Made by a program: the position numbers and the translations under genes
Assembly: GCF_014851865.1 (NCBI RefSeq)
Contig: NZ_JACVAM010000001.1
Coordinates: 1,054,001 to 1,118,000 of the forward strand
Direction: 5' to 3'
Source: Pseudomonas sp. PDM16
GTDB taxonomy: Bacteria > Pseudomonadota > Gammaproteobacteria > Pseudomonadales > Pseudomonadaceae
Length of the DNA stretch: 64,000 nucleotides
The notes under the pieces: generated by a model
The model's input: the letters and a program-made list of their open reading frames with translations, nothing else
Told to the model about the DNA's origin: nothing
Database searches by the model: none
Shown: piece after piece, positions 27,114-35,480 of the stretch
How positions within the stretch are numbered: position 1 is the first letter of the stretch
Layout: each line of letters starts with the position of its first letter

Positions 27114-29111
27114 ATGGGCTCAATAAAAACAATCCAGGCCCGTTACACCCTTATCTTCGTCGTCTTCATCGCAGTGGTGTTCCTACTCACCGAGGAAGGC
27201 ATCCGTCATTTCGTTGCGCCCAAACTCAAGGCTTCCGAGGAGCAGCTGGTCCTGAATCAGGTCAGCAAGATCTCCGAGTCGATCCTTTTCGAGCTGGCCA
27301 AGGTCGAGGCGCAGTCGCGCAGCATCACCCAGACCATCCCGCTGCTCGACAGCGACACCATCGACGTCGTGGTGCCGGGCCTGGTCGATCAGTACGGTGA
27401 TCCCAAGGTGTTCGGCGGCGGCATCTGGCCGATGGCGCAGAAACGTTCGGAGCAGAACAAGCACAGCACCTTCTTCCACCGCGACGCCAGCGGCCAGATG
27501 ACGGTGAACACCTACTGGAACTCTGACGCGGCGCCCGCCTACTACGAGCAGCCCTGGCACCGCGCCGGACAGCAGGCGCCTGCTGGACAGTGCGCCTGGG
27601 CCGCGGCCTACAAGGACGATGCCAGCGCCCAGCCGCGCACCAACTGCGCCATGGCCATCCGCAAGGATGGCGCGCTGTTTGGCGTGTCCACCATCGACGT
27701 GACCCTGGGCTTCTTCAATAACCTGGTGGCGGAGAAGGAGAAGCAGATCCAGGGCGAAGTGATGATCGTCGAGCCGGATGGCAAGATCCTCAGCAACCAG
27801 TCGCGCATCGGCGGCGAGATCGTGCTGAAGAACGTATCCGAGCTGGCTCGCCAGTCCGCCTTTGTCGGCGAGATCCAGGAGGGTCTTGGCAAGATCGGCC
27901 GCGATACGCTGTACAAGCACGAGTTCGACAACGCCGATGGTGAAGCCTGGACCTTCTACCTGCAGCCCATCGAAGGCACTCCGTGGTTGCTGGCGGCGGC
28001 ATTGCCGACCCGCCTGCTGACCGAGAACAGCTCGGATGTGCTGAGCACATTGGCCTATATCCAGGTGCCGCTGGTGATCCTGCTGCTGGCCATCATGCTG
28101 TTCTCCATCTACCAACTGATGCAACGCTTGCACGTGCTGCGCGGCAACATCGACTCGCTGTCGGCCGGCGATGCCGACCTGACTCGGCGCATCGCTCTCA
28201 AAGGTGACGACGAGATGGACGCGGTGGGCCAATCGGTCAATCGCTTCATCGCCTACCTGCAGAACATGATCGCCGACGTCACCCAGGCCTCGGCGCAGAT
28301 CGCCGAGGAGCTGGCCCAACTGCAGCAGCAGTCCCGTCGCACCAACGAAGTGCTGAGTCGCCACGCCAACGAGACCGACCAGGCGGTGACCGCCATCACC
28401 GAGATGAGCTCCACTGCCGACACCGTGGCGCAAAGTGCCACCGAGACTGCCAGCTTCACCCGCGATGCCAATGACAACGCCGAGCAGTCCAAGCAGGTGG
28501 TGGCCGAAGCCTCGGCCAGCGTGCTGGCTCTGGTTGGCGAGGTGGAGAGCGCCACTGCGCGGGTGCTGGCCATGCAGCAGGACGCCCAGCGCATTAACGA
28601 CGTGCTCGGCGTGATCGGCGAGATTGCCGGGCAGACCAATCTGCTCGCACTCAACGCAGCCATCGAGGCTGCGCGCGCCGGCGAGCAGGGCCGTGGTTTC
28701 GCCGTGGTGGCCGACGAGGTGCGCGCTCTGGCGGGTCGTACCCAGCAGAGCACCTCGGAGATCAACGAGATGCTGTCCAAGCTGCAGCAGGGTGTGAGCT
28801 CCGCGGTGCAGGCCATGGAGCAGACCAAGGCCAGTTGCCAGGCCACTGCTGACCGCACTGCGCGGGTCAACGTTGGCCTCGACGACATGGCCTCGTCGGT
28901 CGGTCGCATCCACGACCTCAGCGCACAGATCGCCACGGCCGCCGAGGAGCAGAGCGCGGTGACCGAGGAGATCAACCAGAACATGGTCGCCATTCGCCAC
29001 ATGGTCGACGATCTGGTTGCCGGCGGGCAGCAGGCGGACCGTAGCACCGACGCGCTGCTGGCCTCCAACCGACGCCTGGTCGAGCTGGTCAATCGCTTCA
29101 AGGTGCGCTGA
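27114..29111 (+). CDS. Methyl-accepting chemotaxis protein
   Basis: A 665-aa inner-membrane chemoreceptor: membrane helix 1 (about 10-29), a large periplasmic ligand domain of Cache-like size (about 30-307), membrane helix 2 (about 308-331), a HAMP domain and a long cytoplasmic coiled coil. The highly conserved hairpin tip IGEIAGQTNLLALNAAIEAARAGEQGRGFAVVA-type sequence lies near residue 502. It signals through CheA/CheW to flagellar motors; the ligand is not predictable. AGCAGGAGC precedes the ATG at 27114. A FliA-type promoter lies upstream. Confidence 0.96.
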   Translation: MGSIKTIQARYTLIFVVFIAVVFLLTEEGIRHFVAPKLKASEEQLVLNQVSKISESILFELAKVEAQSRSITQTIPLLDSDTIDVVVPGLVDQYGDPKVFGGGIWPMAQKRSEQNKHSTFFHRDASGQMTVNTYWNSDAAPAYYEQPWHRAGQQAPAGQCAWAAAYKDDASAQPRTNCAMAIRKDGALFGVSTIDVTLGFFNNLVAEKEKQIQGEVMIVEPDGKILSNQSRIGGEIVLKNVSELARQSAFVGEIQEGLGKIGRDTLYKHEFDNADGEAWTFYLQPIEGTPWLLAAALPTRLLTENSSDVLSTLAYIQVPLVILLLAIMLFSIYQLMQRLHVLRGNIDSLSAGDADLTRRIALKGDDEMDAVGQSVNRFIAYLQNMIADVTQASAQIAEELAQLQQQSRRTNEVLSRHANETDQAVTAITEMSSTADTVAQSATETASFTRDANDNAEQSKQVVAEASASVLALVGEVESATARVLAMQQDAQRINDVLGVIGEIAGQTNLLALNAAIEAARAGEQGRGFAVVADEVRALAGRTQQSTSEINEMLSKLQQGVSSAVQAMEQTKASCQATADRTARVNVGLDDMASSVGRIHDLSAQIATAAEEQSAVTEEINQNMVAIRHMVDDLVAGGQQADRSTDALLASNRRLVELVNRFKVR

Positions 29112-29118
29112 CCGCTCG

Positions 29119-29152
29119 CCGCCGACGGGTGCCGGAAGCCACCCGTCGGCGG
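29119..29152 (+). terminator. Hairpin downstream of the chemoreceptor gene
   Basis: CCGCCGACGGGTG (29119-29131) pairs with CACCCGTCGGCGG (29140-29152). The stem is long and perfect but lacks a U-tract, so it may be a transcript-end stabiliser. Confidence 0.6.
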
Positions 29153-29186
29153 TTACACTGGCGCCCCATTTCTTCAGCGCCAGGCC

Positions 29187-29684
29187 ATGACCACTCCCTT
29201 CAAATACCTTCAGCACTATCCGCCACACCTGCAGCAGCAGGTGATGCAGATGGTTGCTGAGGGGCGCCTGGGCGATTACCTGAGTAAGCGTTATCCGGGC
29301 CGCCACCAGGTGCAGAGCGACAAGGCTCTGTATGGCTATACCCTGGAGCTGAAGCAGGAATATCTGCGCAGCGCGCCGGCAATCGACAAGGTGCTATACG
29401 ACAACCGGCTCGACCTGACCCACCGTGCGCTCGGTCTGCACACGGCCATCTCGCGGGTGCAGGGCGGCAAGCTCAAGGCGAAGAAGGAAATCCGTGTGGC
29501 CGCTCTGTTCAAGGAGGCGGCGCCGGAGTTCCTCAACATGATCGTGGTGCATGAGCTGGCGCACCTGAAGGAAGCCGAGCACAACAAGGCCTTCTACAAG
29601 CTCTGCCAGCACATGCTGCCGGACTATCACCAGTTGGAATTCGACCTGCGCCTGTACCTGACCTGGCGCGAACTGGTGGCCTGA
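29187..29684 (+). CDS. YgjP-like zinc metallopeptidase (DUF45)
   Basis: A 165-aa cytoplasmic protein whose VVHELAHLKEAEHNKAFYKL stretch holds an HExxH zinc motif with a third histidine six residues on, typical of the YgjP/DUF45 (WLM-related) metallopeptidases. The N-terminal 60 residues are helical and charged. Substrate unknown. It stands alone between the chemoreceptor and a low-content region. Confidence 0.85.
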   Translation: MTTPFKYLQHYPPHLQQQVMQMVAEGRLGDYLSKRYPGRHQVQSDKALYGYTLELKQEYLRSAPAIDKVLYDNRLDLTHRALGLHTAISRVQGGKLKAKKEIRVAALFKEAAPEFLNMIVVHELAHLKEAEHNKAFYKLCQHMLPDYHQLEFDLRLYLTWRELVA

Positions 29685-29693
29685 CAGGAACAG

Positions 29694-29873
29694 CTACTCA
29701 TGGATGAAGTCGCACACTACGCCACGCCAAGCCATACCGGGCAGTGCATTGTGTGCCGATGCCGGCCGCGCGGGGGCTGCGGTTGGTGCAAGCGGGGCGG
29801 TCTGTTCCAGGGAGCGCTCTTCATAAGCGTTGGTTCGGCAGACCTCCAGGACTTCCTTGACCGGCGTCGTCAT
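29694..29873 (-). CDS. Possible 59-aa protein of unknown function
   Basis: A short frame beginning MTTPVKEVLEVCRTNAYEERS with an Ala/Pro-rich centre. Residue composition is more protein-like than the opposite-strand frame, and GGAGGTGA occurs upstream, but 16 bases before the ATG, which is too far to be convincing. The 420-bp interval 29685-30105 contains no other candidate. Reality uncertain. Confidence 0.35.
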   Translation of the reverse strand: MTTPVKEVLEVCRTNAYEERSLEQTAPLAPTAAPARPASAHNALPGMAWRGVVCDFIHE

Positions 29874-29970
29874 GGCGCTGGTCGTGTTTTCACCTCCGAG
29901 CGATTGGGCAAAAACTGAGCGCTGGCGCGCGGCCCGCGCGGGCCGTGGCTCACCGTGAATCATCACCGGC

Positions 29971-29980
29971 TTATCCACAG
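29971..29980 (+). other. Single consensus DnaA box
   Basis: TTATCCACAG matches the DnaA box TTATCCACA exactly. A TGTGTACAAC follows 17 bp later, not a good second box. It is isolated, with no other origin features. Confidence 0.4.
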
Positions 29981-30105
29981 ACTCATCCCCGGCACCTGTG
30001 TACAACGCACTGATTGAAAAGCGTTTTTTATACATATGACCAACGGACTGGAGCGCCCCTCCAGCTGGTGCCATAGTGGGTGGCACACCTCGTAGGAGAG
30101 CCATC

Positions 30106-31158
30106 ATGAGCAGCGTCTCGCTCACTCCCGAGCAGTTGAGCAGCTTCAGCCCCATGGACTTCCTCACTCCGGCCTACCGGCAGCAACTGCACGCCAGCCT
30201 GAAGTACCTGCAGCGGCCGGCCGGTACGTTGCTCCTGCAGAAAGGCGAGCGCTCGCTGGCCCAGTATTACCTGCTGGAGGGCAAGGTGGCGGTAGATTCC
30301 GGGCCTGGGCGGCAGACCATAGAAGGTGGTTCGCCGCAGGCGCACATGCCGCTCAACCCCGGCCAGATCAACCCCAACAGCATCAAGGCCATCACCGACG
30401 TGCACCTTTTCGCCGTCGAGCACCAGTTGCTGGAGCGCCTGCTCGGCTGGAGCCAGGATGCAGCCTACCAGGTAAGCAGCCTGGGTGCCGACAGCGTGGT
30501 CGAGGAGCACAACGAGGATGACTGGCTGGCCCGCCTGCTCAGTACTCCACTGTTCGGCCGCCTGCCGCCTTCCCACCTGCATGCGCTGCTGGCGCGCTTC
30601 GAATATCTGCCAGTGGCTGCCGGGACCAGCGTGGTGACATATGGCGAACCGGGTGAGCACTTCTATGTGATCAAGCGCGGTCGCGCGCGGGTGAGCCTGC
30701 CCCAGGCTTATCGCGCTCAGCCCACTCAGGTGTTGGCATCCGGTGACTTCTTCGGTGAAGAGGCGCTGGTCAGCGGCGCCGTGCGCTCCGCCAGCGTGGT
30801 CATGCTGGAGGAGGGCGAACTGGCCCGCCTGCACCGCGACGTCTTCGTCGAGCTGGTGCGGCCAACCCTGATTCCACGGATCAGTTCCCATGATCTGGCG
30901 CGGATTGGGCAGCAGGGCAATCGCAAGCACCTGTTGCTGGACGTGCGCCTGGCCGCCGAGTACCGTTTGGCTCACCTACCAGACAGCCTCAACTTGCCGG
31001 TGGCCAACTTGCGCACCAACGTGCATACCCTGGATTACTCCACCTGCTACGTCGTCACCCCGGAGGGCGGCATCCGCAGCGAATTGGCCGTGCACCTGCT
31101 CAACCAGCTGGGCTTCGATGCCTACTTGCTGGGCGACATTCCCTCCGAGGCGGCCTGA
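30106..31158 (+). CDS. Cyclic-nucleotide-binding-like protein with C-terminal inactive rhodanese domain
   Basis: A 350-aa protein: a degenerate cNMP-binding-like domain (about 15-125), a better conserved one (about 145-260; GEPGEHFYVIKRGRARV, SGDFFGEEALVSG) and a rhodanese domain (about 268-345; LLLDVRLAAEYRLAHLPDSLNLP). The rhodanese active loop reads VVTPEGGIRS, with no cysteine, so catalysis is not expected. There is no DNA-binding helix-turn-helix, so it is not a Crp-type regulator. GTAGGAGAG precedes the ATG at 30106. The SBP gene follows 5 bp downstream. Confidence 0.85.
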   Translation: MSSVSLTPEQLSSFSPMDFLTPAYRQQLHASLKYLQRPAGTLLLQKGERSLAQYYLLEGKVAVDSGPGRQTIEGGSPQAHMPLNPGQINPNSIKAITDVHLFAVEHQLLERLLGWSQDAAYQVSSLGADSVVEEHNEDDWLARLLSTPLFGRLPPSHLHALLARFEYLPVAAGTSVVTYGEPGEHFYVIKRGRARVSLPQAYRAQPTQVLASGDFFGEEALVSGAVRSASVVMLEEGELARLHRDVFVELVRPTLIPRISSHDLARIGQQGNRKHLLLDVRLAAEYRLAHLPDSLNLPVANLRTNVHTLDYSTCYVVTPEGGIRSELAVHLLNQLGFDAYLLGDIPSEAA

Positions 31159-31163
31159 GCATC

Positions 31164-31925
31164 TTGCCGGCGATATGTCTGCGGGCATTCCGTGCCTGGC
31201 TGTTGGGTTTCTGCCTTTTCACAAACATCGCTCAGGCACAAGAATGGCTGGTAGTGGGCACCTACTTCCCAAAGATTTACGAGCAGGATGACCAGGGAGC
31301 CTTCGTCGGCTTGGCTCCGGTGGTGCTGCGTCATCTCGCCGCCGAGCTGGGTGGCCAGATGCGCTTCGAGATGTATCCCTGGCCGCGCGCCCAGCGCATG
31401 GTCGAACAGGGCTCCGCGGATATTCTGGTTGGCCCCTATCGCACACCTGAGCGGGAGGGCCGCTTTGCCTTCGCCTCCCTGCCGTTCTATCAGGACCGCA
31501 TCCTCTTCTATGCCCGCCGTGACAGGCCATCGCCCTGGAGTGGCGACTACGCCGGCCTGCAGGGCAAGCGCGTTGCGGTTATACGTGGCTGGATCTACGG
31601 TCCCCGATTCGAGCAGGCCCGTGAGAGCTTGCAACCGATCCCGGTAGAGTCGGTACGCAACGGCCTGCGCATGCTCGAAGCGGGACGCATCGACCTGCTC
31701 GCCAGCAACCAGCGCAACACGCTGCCGCATCTCAACGCGCTGTTGCTACAGGAGCAGGTGGGTGAGCTGTCACCGCTGATCGACACGCAAGGAGGCTTCT
31801 TCGCCTTCCCTCGGGACGCCGCGCACAACGAACTACGCCAGCGTTTCGACCGCGCCTTCGAGGCATTCGTCGCTTCGGGCCAGCTGGCACGGCTGGCGGA
31901 GTCGCTCGGGGTTGGCGTGCCCTGA
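31164..31925 (+). CDS. Second orphan periplasmic binding protein (SBP family 3)
   Basis: A 253-aa exported protein: signal peptide about 1-25 (ending NIAQA), then a type-2 periplasmic binding fold with ADILVGPYRTPEREGRFAF and GKRVAVIRGWIYG segments. It parallels the protein at 3044 (both have a (S/T)PER-type loop) and again has no permease or ATPase neighbour. The start is a TTG at 31164, five bases after the stop of the cNMP/rhodanese gene, suggesting an operon; the ribosome site is weak. Confidence 0.8.
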   Translation: MPAICLRAFRAWLLGFCLFTNIAQAQEWLVVGTYFPKIYEQDDQGAFVGLAPVVLRHLAAELGGQMRFEMYPWPRAQRMVEQGSADILVGPYRTPEREGRFAFASLPFYQDRILFYARRDRPSPWSGDYAGLQGKRVAVIRGWIYGPRFEQARESLQPIPVESVRNGLRMLEAGRIDLLASNQRNTLPHLNALLLQEQVGELSPLIDTQGGFFAFPRDAAHNELRQRFDRAFEAFVASGQLARLAESLGVGVP

Positions 31926-31932
31926 GCAGGGC

Positions 31933-32403
31933 TCAGAGCACCCGAAGTATCCGCCGCGGGGATGGCCCTGCCTGGACTTCGTCACCCGGGCCGCGACCCA
32001 GTAGCTGCTGGCCGAGTGGTGCCTGCGCGGTGATCAGCATGATTTCCAGTCCCTCACGCTCAAGCTTCAGCCCGGCGCCGTCCGGTCCCAGCAGCAACCA
32101 CTGCTCGAGCTGGCGGTCATCGACCAGGCAGATCAGTGCGCCGAGCTGGATGCCGGTGTCGTCGTCATAGGGACGTATCTGCAGGGTGCGCCAGGCGTTC
32201 AGTGCACGGCGGATTTCCTCCGCTCGGCGTGACTGGCCGGCCGCCAGGTAAGAGGCCTCCAGGCCGCGGGTGTCGTACTTGTTCTCGGCCTTGCTCTCCT
32301 CGTGGGTGGCGGCCTGGCGGGCGACGTCGGCGGCGGTGAGCAGCGTGGTCAGGTCGGCCTCCAGGCGCTGGCAGACCTGTTGCTGTAGCAATTGCTTGTC
32401 CAT
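31933..32403 (-). CDS. GreA/GreB-like elongation factor domain protein
   Basis: A 156-aa protein. The N-terminal half is helical and could form the coiled-coil finger (LEADLTTLLTAADVARQAATHEESKAENKYDTRG), and the C-terminal half matches the GreA/B FKBP-like domain (ITAQAPLGQQLLGRGPGDEVQ). It may bind RNA polymerase through the secondary channel. It is not standard GreA or GreB, and a role in transcript cleavage is inferred. It converges with the orphan SBP gene. Confidence 0.8.
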   Translation of the reverse strand: MDKQLLQQQVCQRLEADLTTLLTAADVARQAATHEESKAENKYDTRGLEASYLAAGQSRRAEEIRRALNAWRTLQIRPYDDDTGIQLGALICLVDDRQLEQWLLLGPDGAGLKLEREGLEIMLITAQAPLGQQLLGRGPGDEVQAGPSPRRILRVL

Positions 32404-32464
32404 GGTGACTGATCGTCATGGGAGAGAGGTGCAGGTTAACAGTCCCGGCGCCCGCGGTCTGTCT

Positions 32465-33301
32465 TCAGGAGCGGCTAGCCGCATCCAGGCTGCGACAGTC
32501 GTTGCGCAGGCGGATGAAGGCTGCGCGGCTGATACGCTGCGGCGGTGAATAGCTGTAGTGGTACTCGCCCTGCGCCACAAGCACGATCTGCACCCGGTAG
32601 AACCCCGGCGGTTGCACGATCTGCACGGGGTCGGCGCCGACGGCGTTCAGCTCCAGTGTCTGTTTGCTTGCGCGGCTGCTGTAGGCGCTGAAGCAACTGA
32701 CATGCACCTCGGCTTCTCCGTGTTGCGGTCGCGACCAGCGTAGCTGTATCTGGTCATCCTCGATTCCCAGCCGGCGTTCATCCTGGATATCGCCGATCAG
32801 GCCCAGCTCCGGGCGGTCGGGTGCCACGATGTCCTGTTCATCGTCGAGAGGGAACTGGTACATAGGACGGCCATGGACGTCGGCAACCACTACCAGGTCG
32901 GGTAGGCGGATCTGGTAGTGGGTGTCGCCTGCTAGTTTGTCCAGGACGCCGTTGCTGCTCTCGTATTCCCAACTGGCCCAATAGCTCACCTCGGGGCGAA
33001 AGCGGGCATAGTCGCTATGGAGCTGGGCCAGATTGGCATAGGCCTCAGGGTAGGCGAAGGCCACGGCGGCATCGGCCATCTGCTGGCGATCGGCGCGGCC
33101 CATGTGCTGCCAGCTGAAGCCATACAGGGCGCCCAACTCCCAGAGAAGTACACCCCCACACAACAGCAGGCTCAGTGCATAGCGGCGCAGGGCCGGCGAC
33201 CAGCCCTGGCGTCGGCCTCGTAAGGGAAACAGCAATAAGGCGCGTATCAGCACCGTCAGGCAGAACAGTACGAATAGCAGAACACCCAGCAGGAACAGCA
33301 T
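32465..33301 (-). CDS. Hypothetical membrane protein with periplasmic domain
   Basis: A 278-aa protein with two membrane helices near the N-terminus (about 1-26 and 43-64) and a long soluble region with a WASWEYESSNG stretch and no known domain. The final residues contain cysteines at LRNDC and HVSCF. Function unknown. It is separated from the Gre-like gene by about 60 bp on the same strand. Confidence 0.6.
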   Translation of the reverse strand: MLFLLGVLLFVLFCLTVLIRALLLFPLRGRRQGWSPALRRYALSLLLCGGVLLWELGALYGFSWQHMGRADRQQMADAAVAFAYPEAYANLAQLHSDYARFRPEVSYWASWEYESSNGVLDKLAGDTHYQIRLPDLVVVADVHGRPMYQFPLDDEQDIVAPDRPELGLIGDIQDERRLGIEDDQIQLRWSRPQHGEAEVHVSCFSAYSSRASKQTLELNAVGADPVQIVQPPGFYRVQIVLVAQGEYHYSYSPPQRISRAAFIRLRNDCRSLDAASRS

Positions 33302-33388
33302 GGCTTATCTCCCTCGATCATTGGGGAGCAGTCTGTTTTACCTGTATGGAGCTTCTGCGGAGGCGGCAAGGAGATTCTGCGAGGTATC

Positions 33389-34336
33389 TCAGTCGCGCAC
33401 CGGCTTCACCCGTACCGCCCACAGCACGCCGACGATCAACAGGGCGATACCGGCCAGGGTCAGTGGTGCAGGCCAATGGCCGCGCAGGATGAAGGCGTAG
33501 CTGAGTGCCGCCAGCGTCTCGAAGACGATCAGTTGGCCGGCGATAGAAGTGGGCAGGCGCTGGCTTGCCTCGTTCCAGCACAGAGTACCGACCCAGGAGG
33601 AGAGCAGGGCGATGGTCACCATGAGGGCGATAAAGTGTTCCGGGCGTGGCCCCAGGGGCATGACGAAGTCGCTGTCGCCGATCGCCATGCCGATCCACAG
33701 CAACGCGTAGCCGAGCAGGGCCATGGGCAGTGTCACCAGGCCCTGGGCTGTGGCCCAGGTGCGTGGGCTGCGGCCGGGATGGTCGCGTAGCCAGTCGGCG
33801 TTGCGCAGTGGGTACCAGGTCCAGCACGCCACAGCCACCACTGCCAGCAGTGCGCCGCTGGCGTAGCGTGCCCAGTCCGGCTCGCCGGCTGCTTCCAGTG
33901 CATGTAGCTCGGCCTGGTTGACGCAGGCGATCCCGGCCGCGATCAGTGCCAGGGAGGGCAGCAGCTGGCCCCAGGGCAGCCGGCCGTCGCGCTTGGCGTT
34001 GCGCAGGTTGGCAGCGATGGCGATAACCACTGGCAGGGTACCGATGATCATGGTCGGCAGTGGCCCGCCAGCGCGCTGGATGGCGCTGGCCAGGCACAGG
34101 TAGTAGATCAGGTTGCCTACTGCCGATAGCTTCAGCGCCTCCAGCCAGTCGCCACGCGACAATTGGCCCAGGCGCGCACGGTCGAACCAGGCCAATGGCA
34201 GGGCGATAAGACCGAAGGCCAGGTAGCGGCCGGCCGACAGCAAGGCGGCCGAGTACTCCGGCAGCAACAGCGGACCGACGAACACCAGCCCCCACATCAT
34301 TCCGGCGATCAGGGCGAACAGCGTACCCATCCACAT
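33389..34336 (-). CDS. EamA/DMT family transporter
   Basis: A 315-aa inner-membrane protein with about ten hydrophobic helices arranged as two EamA halves (the second starts around residue 155). Members export or import small metabolites such as amino acids or purines; the substrate cannot be told. ATG codons at 34336 and 34330 are both usable; GAGG is nine bases before the first. Confidence 0.87.
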   Translation of the reverse strand: MWMGTLFALIAGMMWGLVFVGPLLLPEYSAALLSAGRYLAFGLIALPLAWFDRARLGQLSRGDWLEALKLSAVGNLIYYLCLASAIQRAGGPLPTMIIGTLPVVIAIAANLRNAKRDGRLPWGQLLPSLALIAAGIACVNQAELHALEAAGEPDWARYASGALLAVVAVACWTWYPLRNADWLRDHPGRSPRTWATAQGLVTLPMALLGYALLWIGMAIGDSDFVMPLGPRPEHFIALMVTIALLSSWVGTLCWNEASQRLPTSIAGQLIVFETLAALSYAFILRGHWPAPLTLAGIALLIVGVLWAVRVKPVRD

Positions 34337-34386
34337 CAGCGCGAACCTCGAAAAGTGCCGGCCTGCCAGGCTCGGTCTTGATGAAT

Positions 34387-34845
34387 CTATTGCGGCTGGC
34401 GGCGCATGCCGATGTGCGGGATGTCGTCTTCCAGATACTCGTCCGTCACTGGCACGAAGCCATAGCGACCGTAGTAGCCCTGCAAATGCGCCTGCGCCGA
34501 GAGGTAGACCGGTAGGTTTGGCCAGCGCTCGGCGCAGGCCTGCAGCGCCTGCTCCATCAGGGCATGGCCGAGGCCGATGCCGCGTGCCTCGGGAGCGATC
34601 ACCACGCGGCCGATCACCACCTCGCCTTCGTGACGGATGGGGTCGAGCAATCGCAGGTAGGCGGCCAGGTCATCGCCCTGCCAGGCCATGATGTGACAGG
34701 TATCACCGAGCAGATCCTGGCCATCCACTTCCAGGTAGGGACAGTTCTGCTCGACCACGAAGACGCGGGTACGCAGGGCTAGGAGGGCGTACAGCTCGTG
34801 CTTGTCCAGTTCGGAATGGTGCTTGGTGTGCCAGGTGAGAGTCAT
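34387..34845 (-). CDS. elaA: GNAT acetyltransferase, ElaA-like
   Basis: A 152-aa GNAT enzyme of ElaA length. It opens with TWHTKHHSELDKHELYALLALRTRVF, a signature of ElaA, and has the acetyl-CoA loop ARGIGLGHALM near residue 90. The substrate is unknown. The start is the ATG at 34845, since upstream codons in this frame lack homology-like sequence. Confidence 0.9.
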   Translation of the reverse strand: MTLTWHTKHHSELDKHELYALLALRTRVFVVEQNCPYLEVDGQDLLGDTCHIMAWQGDDLAAYLRLLDPIRHEGEVVIGRVVIAPEARGIGLGHALMEQALQACAERWPNLPVYLSAQAHLQGYYGRYGFVPVTDEYLEDDIPHIGMRRQPQ

Positions 34846-34885
34846 GGATGGTGCGAGCTTCCGTGAGAGTGAAGGCGTGATTCTG

Positions 34886-35383
34886 TCATGCGTGGACCTC
34901 GGTAACGATCTTGCCGAGCAGCCACTGCAGACCGGCCAGATGCTGCTGGTCATGGCTGCACAGATAATGCACCAGGCTGTGCAGGGTCAGGTCGCCGTAG
35001 CCTTCGAAATGCGCTGGGCGTAGCAGCTGCTCGGGCGTGATCGATGTGATCAGTGCCAGGGTCTGGCTCCGCGCCAGCCGGAGGTCGGCCAGCACTGCCG
35101 TCGCATCGGCCCCTGCGTAGTCACGTTCGTGGGCGAGCCTCTCGCTATCCAGAGAGACCAGCAAGGGATTCTCTTCCGCGAGCGTGCGGCGGATGCGCAC
35201 CTGATAGCCCTCCACTTCGATATCGCGAACATGACAGAGCTGCTCGATGGCCGTAAATGGCTCGCTCGGCACGCCGTCCCATGATGCGGGTGCCCAGTGC
35301 CGATACTCGACGGGAAAGGCCGAGTAATAGGCATCCAGCTGGTCGGGGAAGCTGGCGAGGGCCTCAAGGGTGGCGGTGAGCAT
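34886..35383 (-). CDS. DinB-superfamily protein
   Basis: A 165-aa four-helix-bundle protein. The metal-binding histidine pattern is visible: EQLCHVRDIE near residue 50 and SHDQQHLAGL near the C-terminus. Such proteins are often thiol or metal-dependent transferases. The ATG at 35383 follows GGATCACC; an upstream ATG at 35413 has no ribosome site. It is 40 bp upstream of the elaA start. Confidence 0.82.
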   Translation of the reverse strand: MLTATLEALASFPDQLDAYYSAFPVEYRHWAPASWDGVPSEPFTAIEQLCHVRDIEVEGYQVRIRRTLAEENPLLVSLDSERLAHERDYAGADATAVLADLRLARSQTLALITSITPEQLLRPAHFEGYGDLTLHSLVHYLCSHDQQHLAGLQWLLGKIVTEVHA

Positions 35384-35480
35384 GGTGGTGATCCGGTTTG
35401 ATGGAGTCACCATGCTGGCATGGCTGAATCTGACTGACTCGATACAGATGAGGGATTTTTCGAGCCGACAGTGGCGATGC

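Noticed and set aside
27183..29306. 707-codon minus-strand open frame opposite the chemoreceptor
   Set aside because: Shadow of the MCP gene, which has complete receptor motifs.
29700..29918. Plus-strand 72-codon frame overlapping the possible 59-aa minus-strand gene
   Set aside because: Cys/Arg-rich, shadow-like composition and no ribosome binding site; the opposite frame looks more protein-like.
29971..29980. DnaA box as part of a replication origin
   Set aside because: Only one consensus box with no AT-rich unwinding element, no cluster and no dnaA or rep gene nearby.
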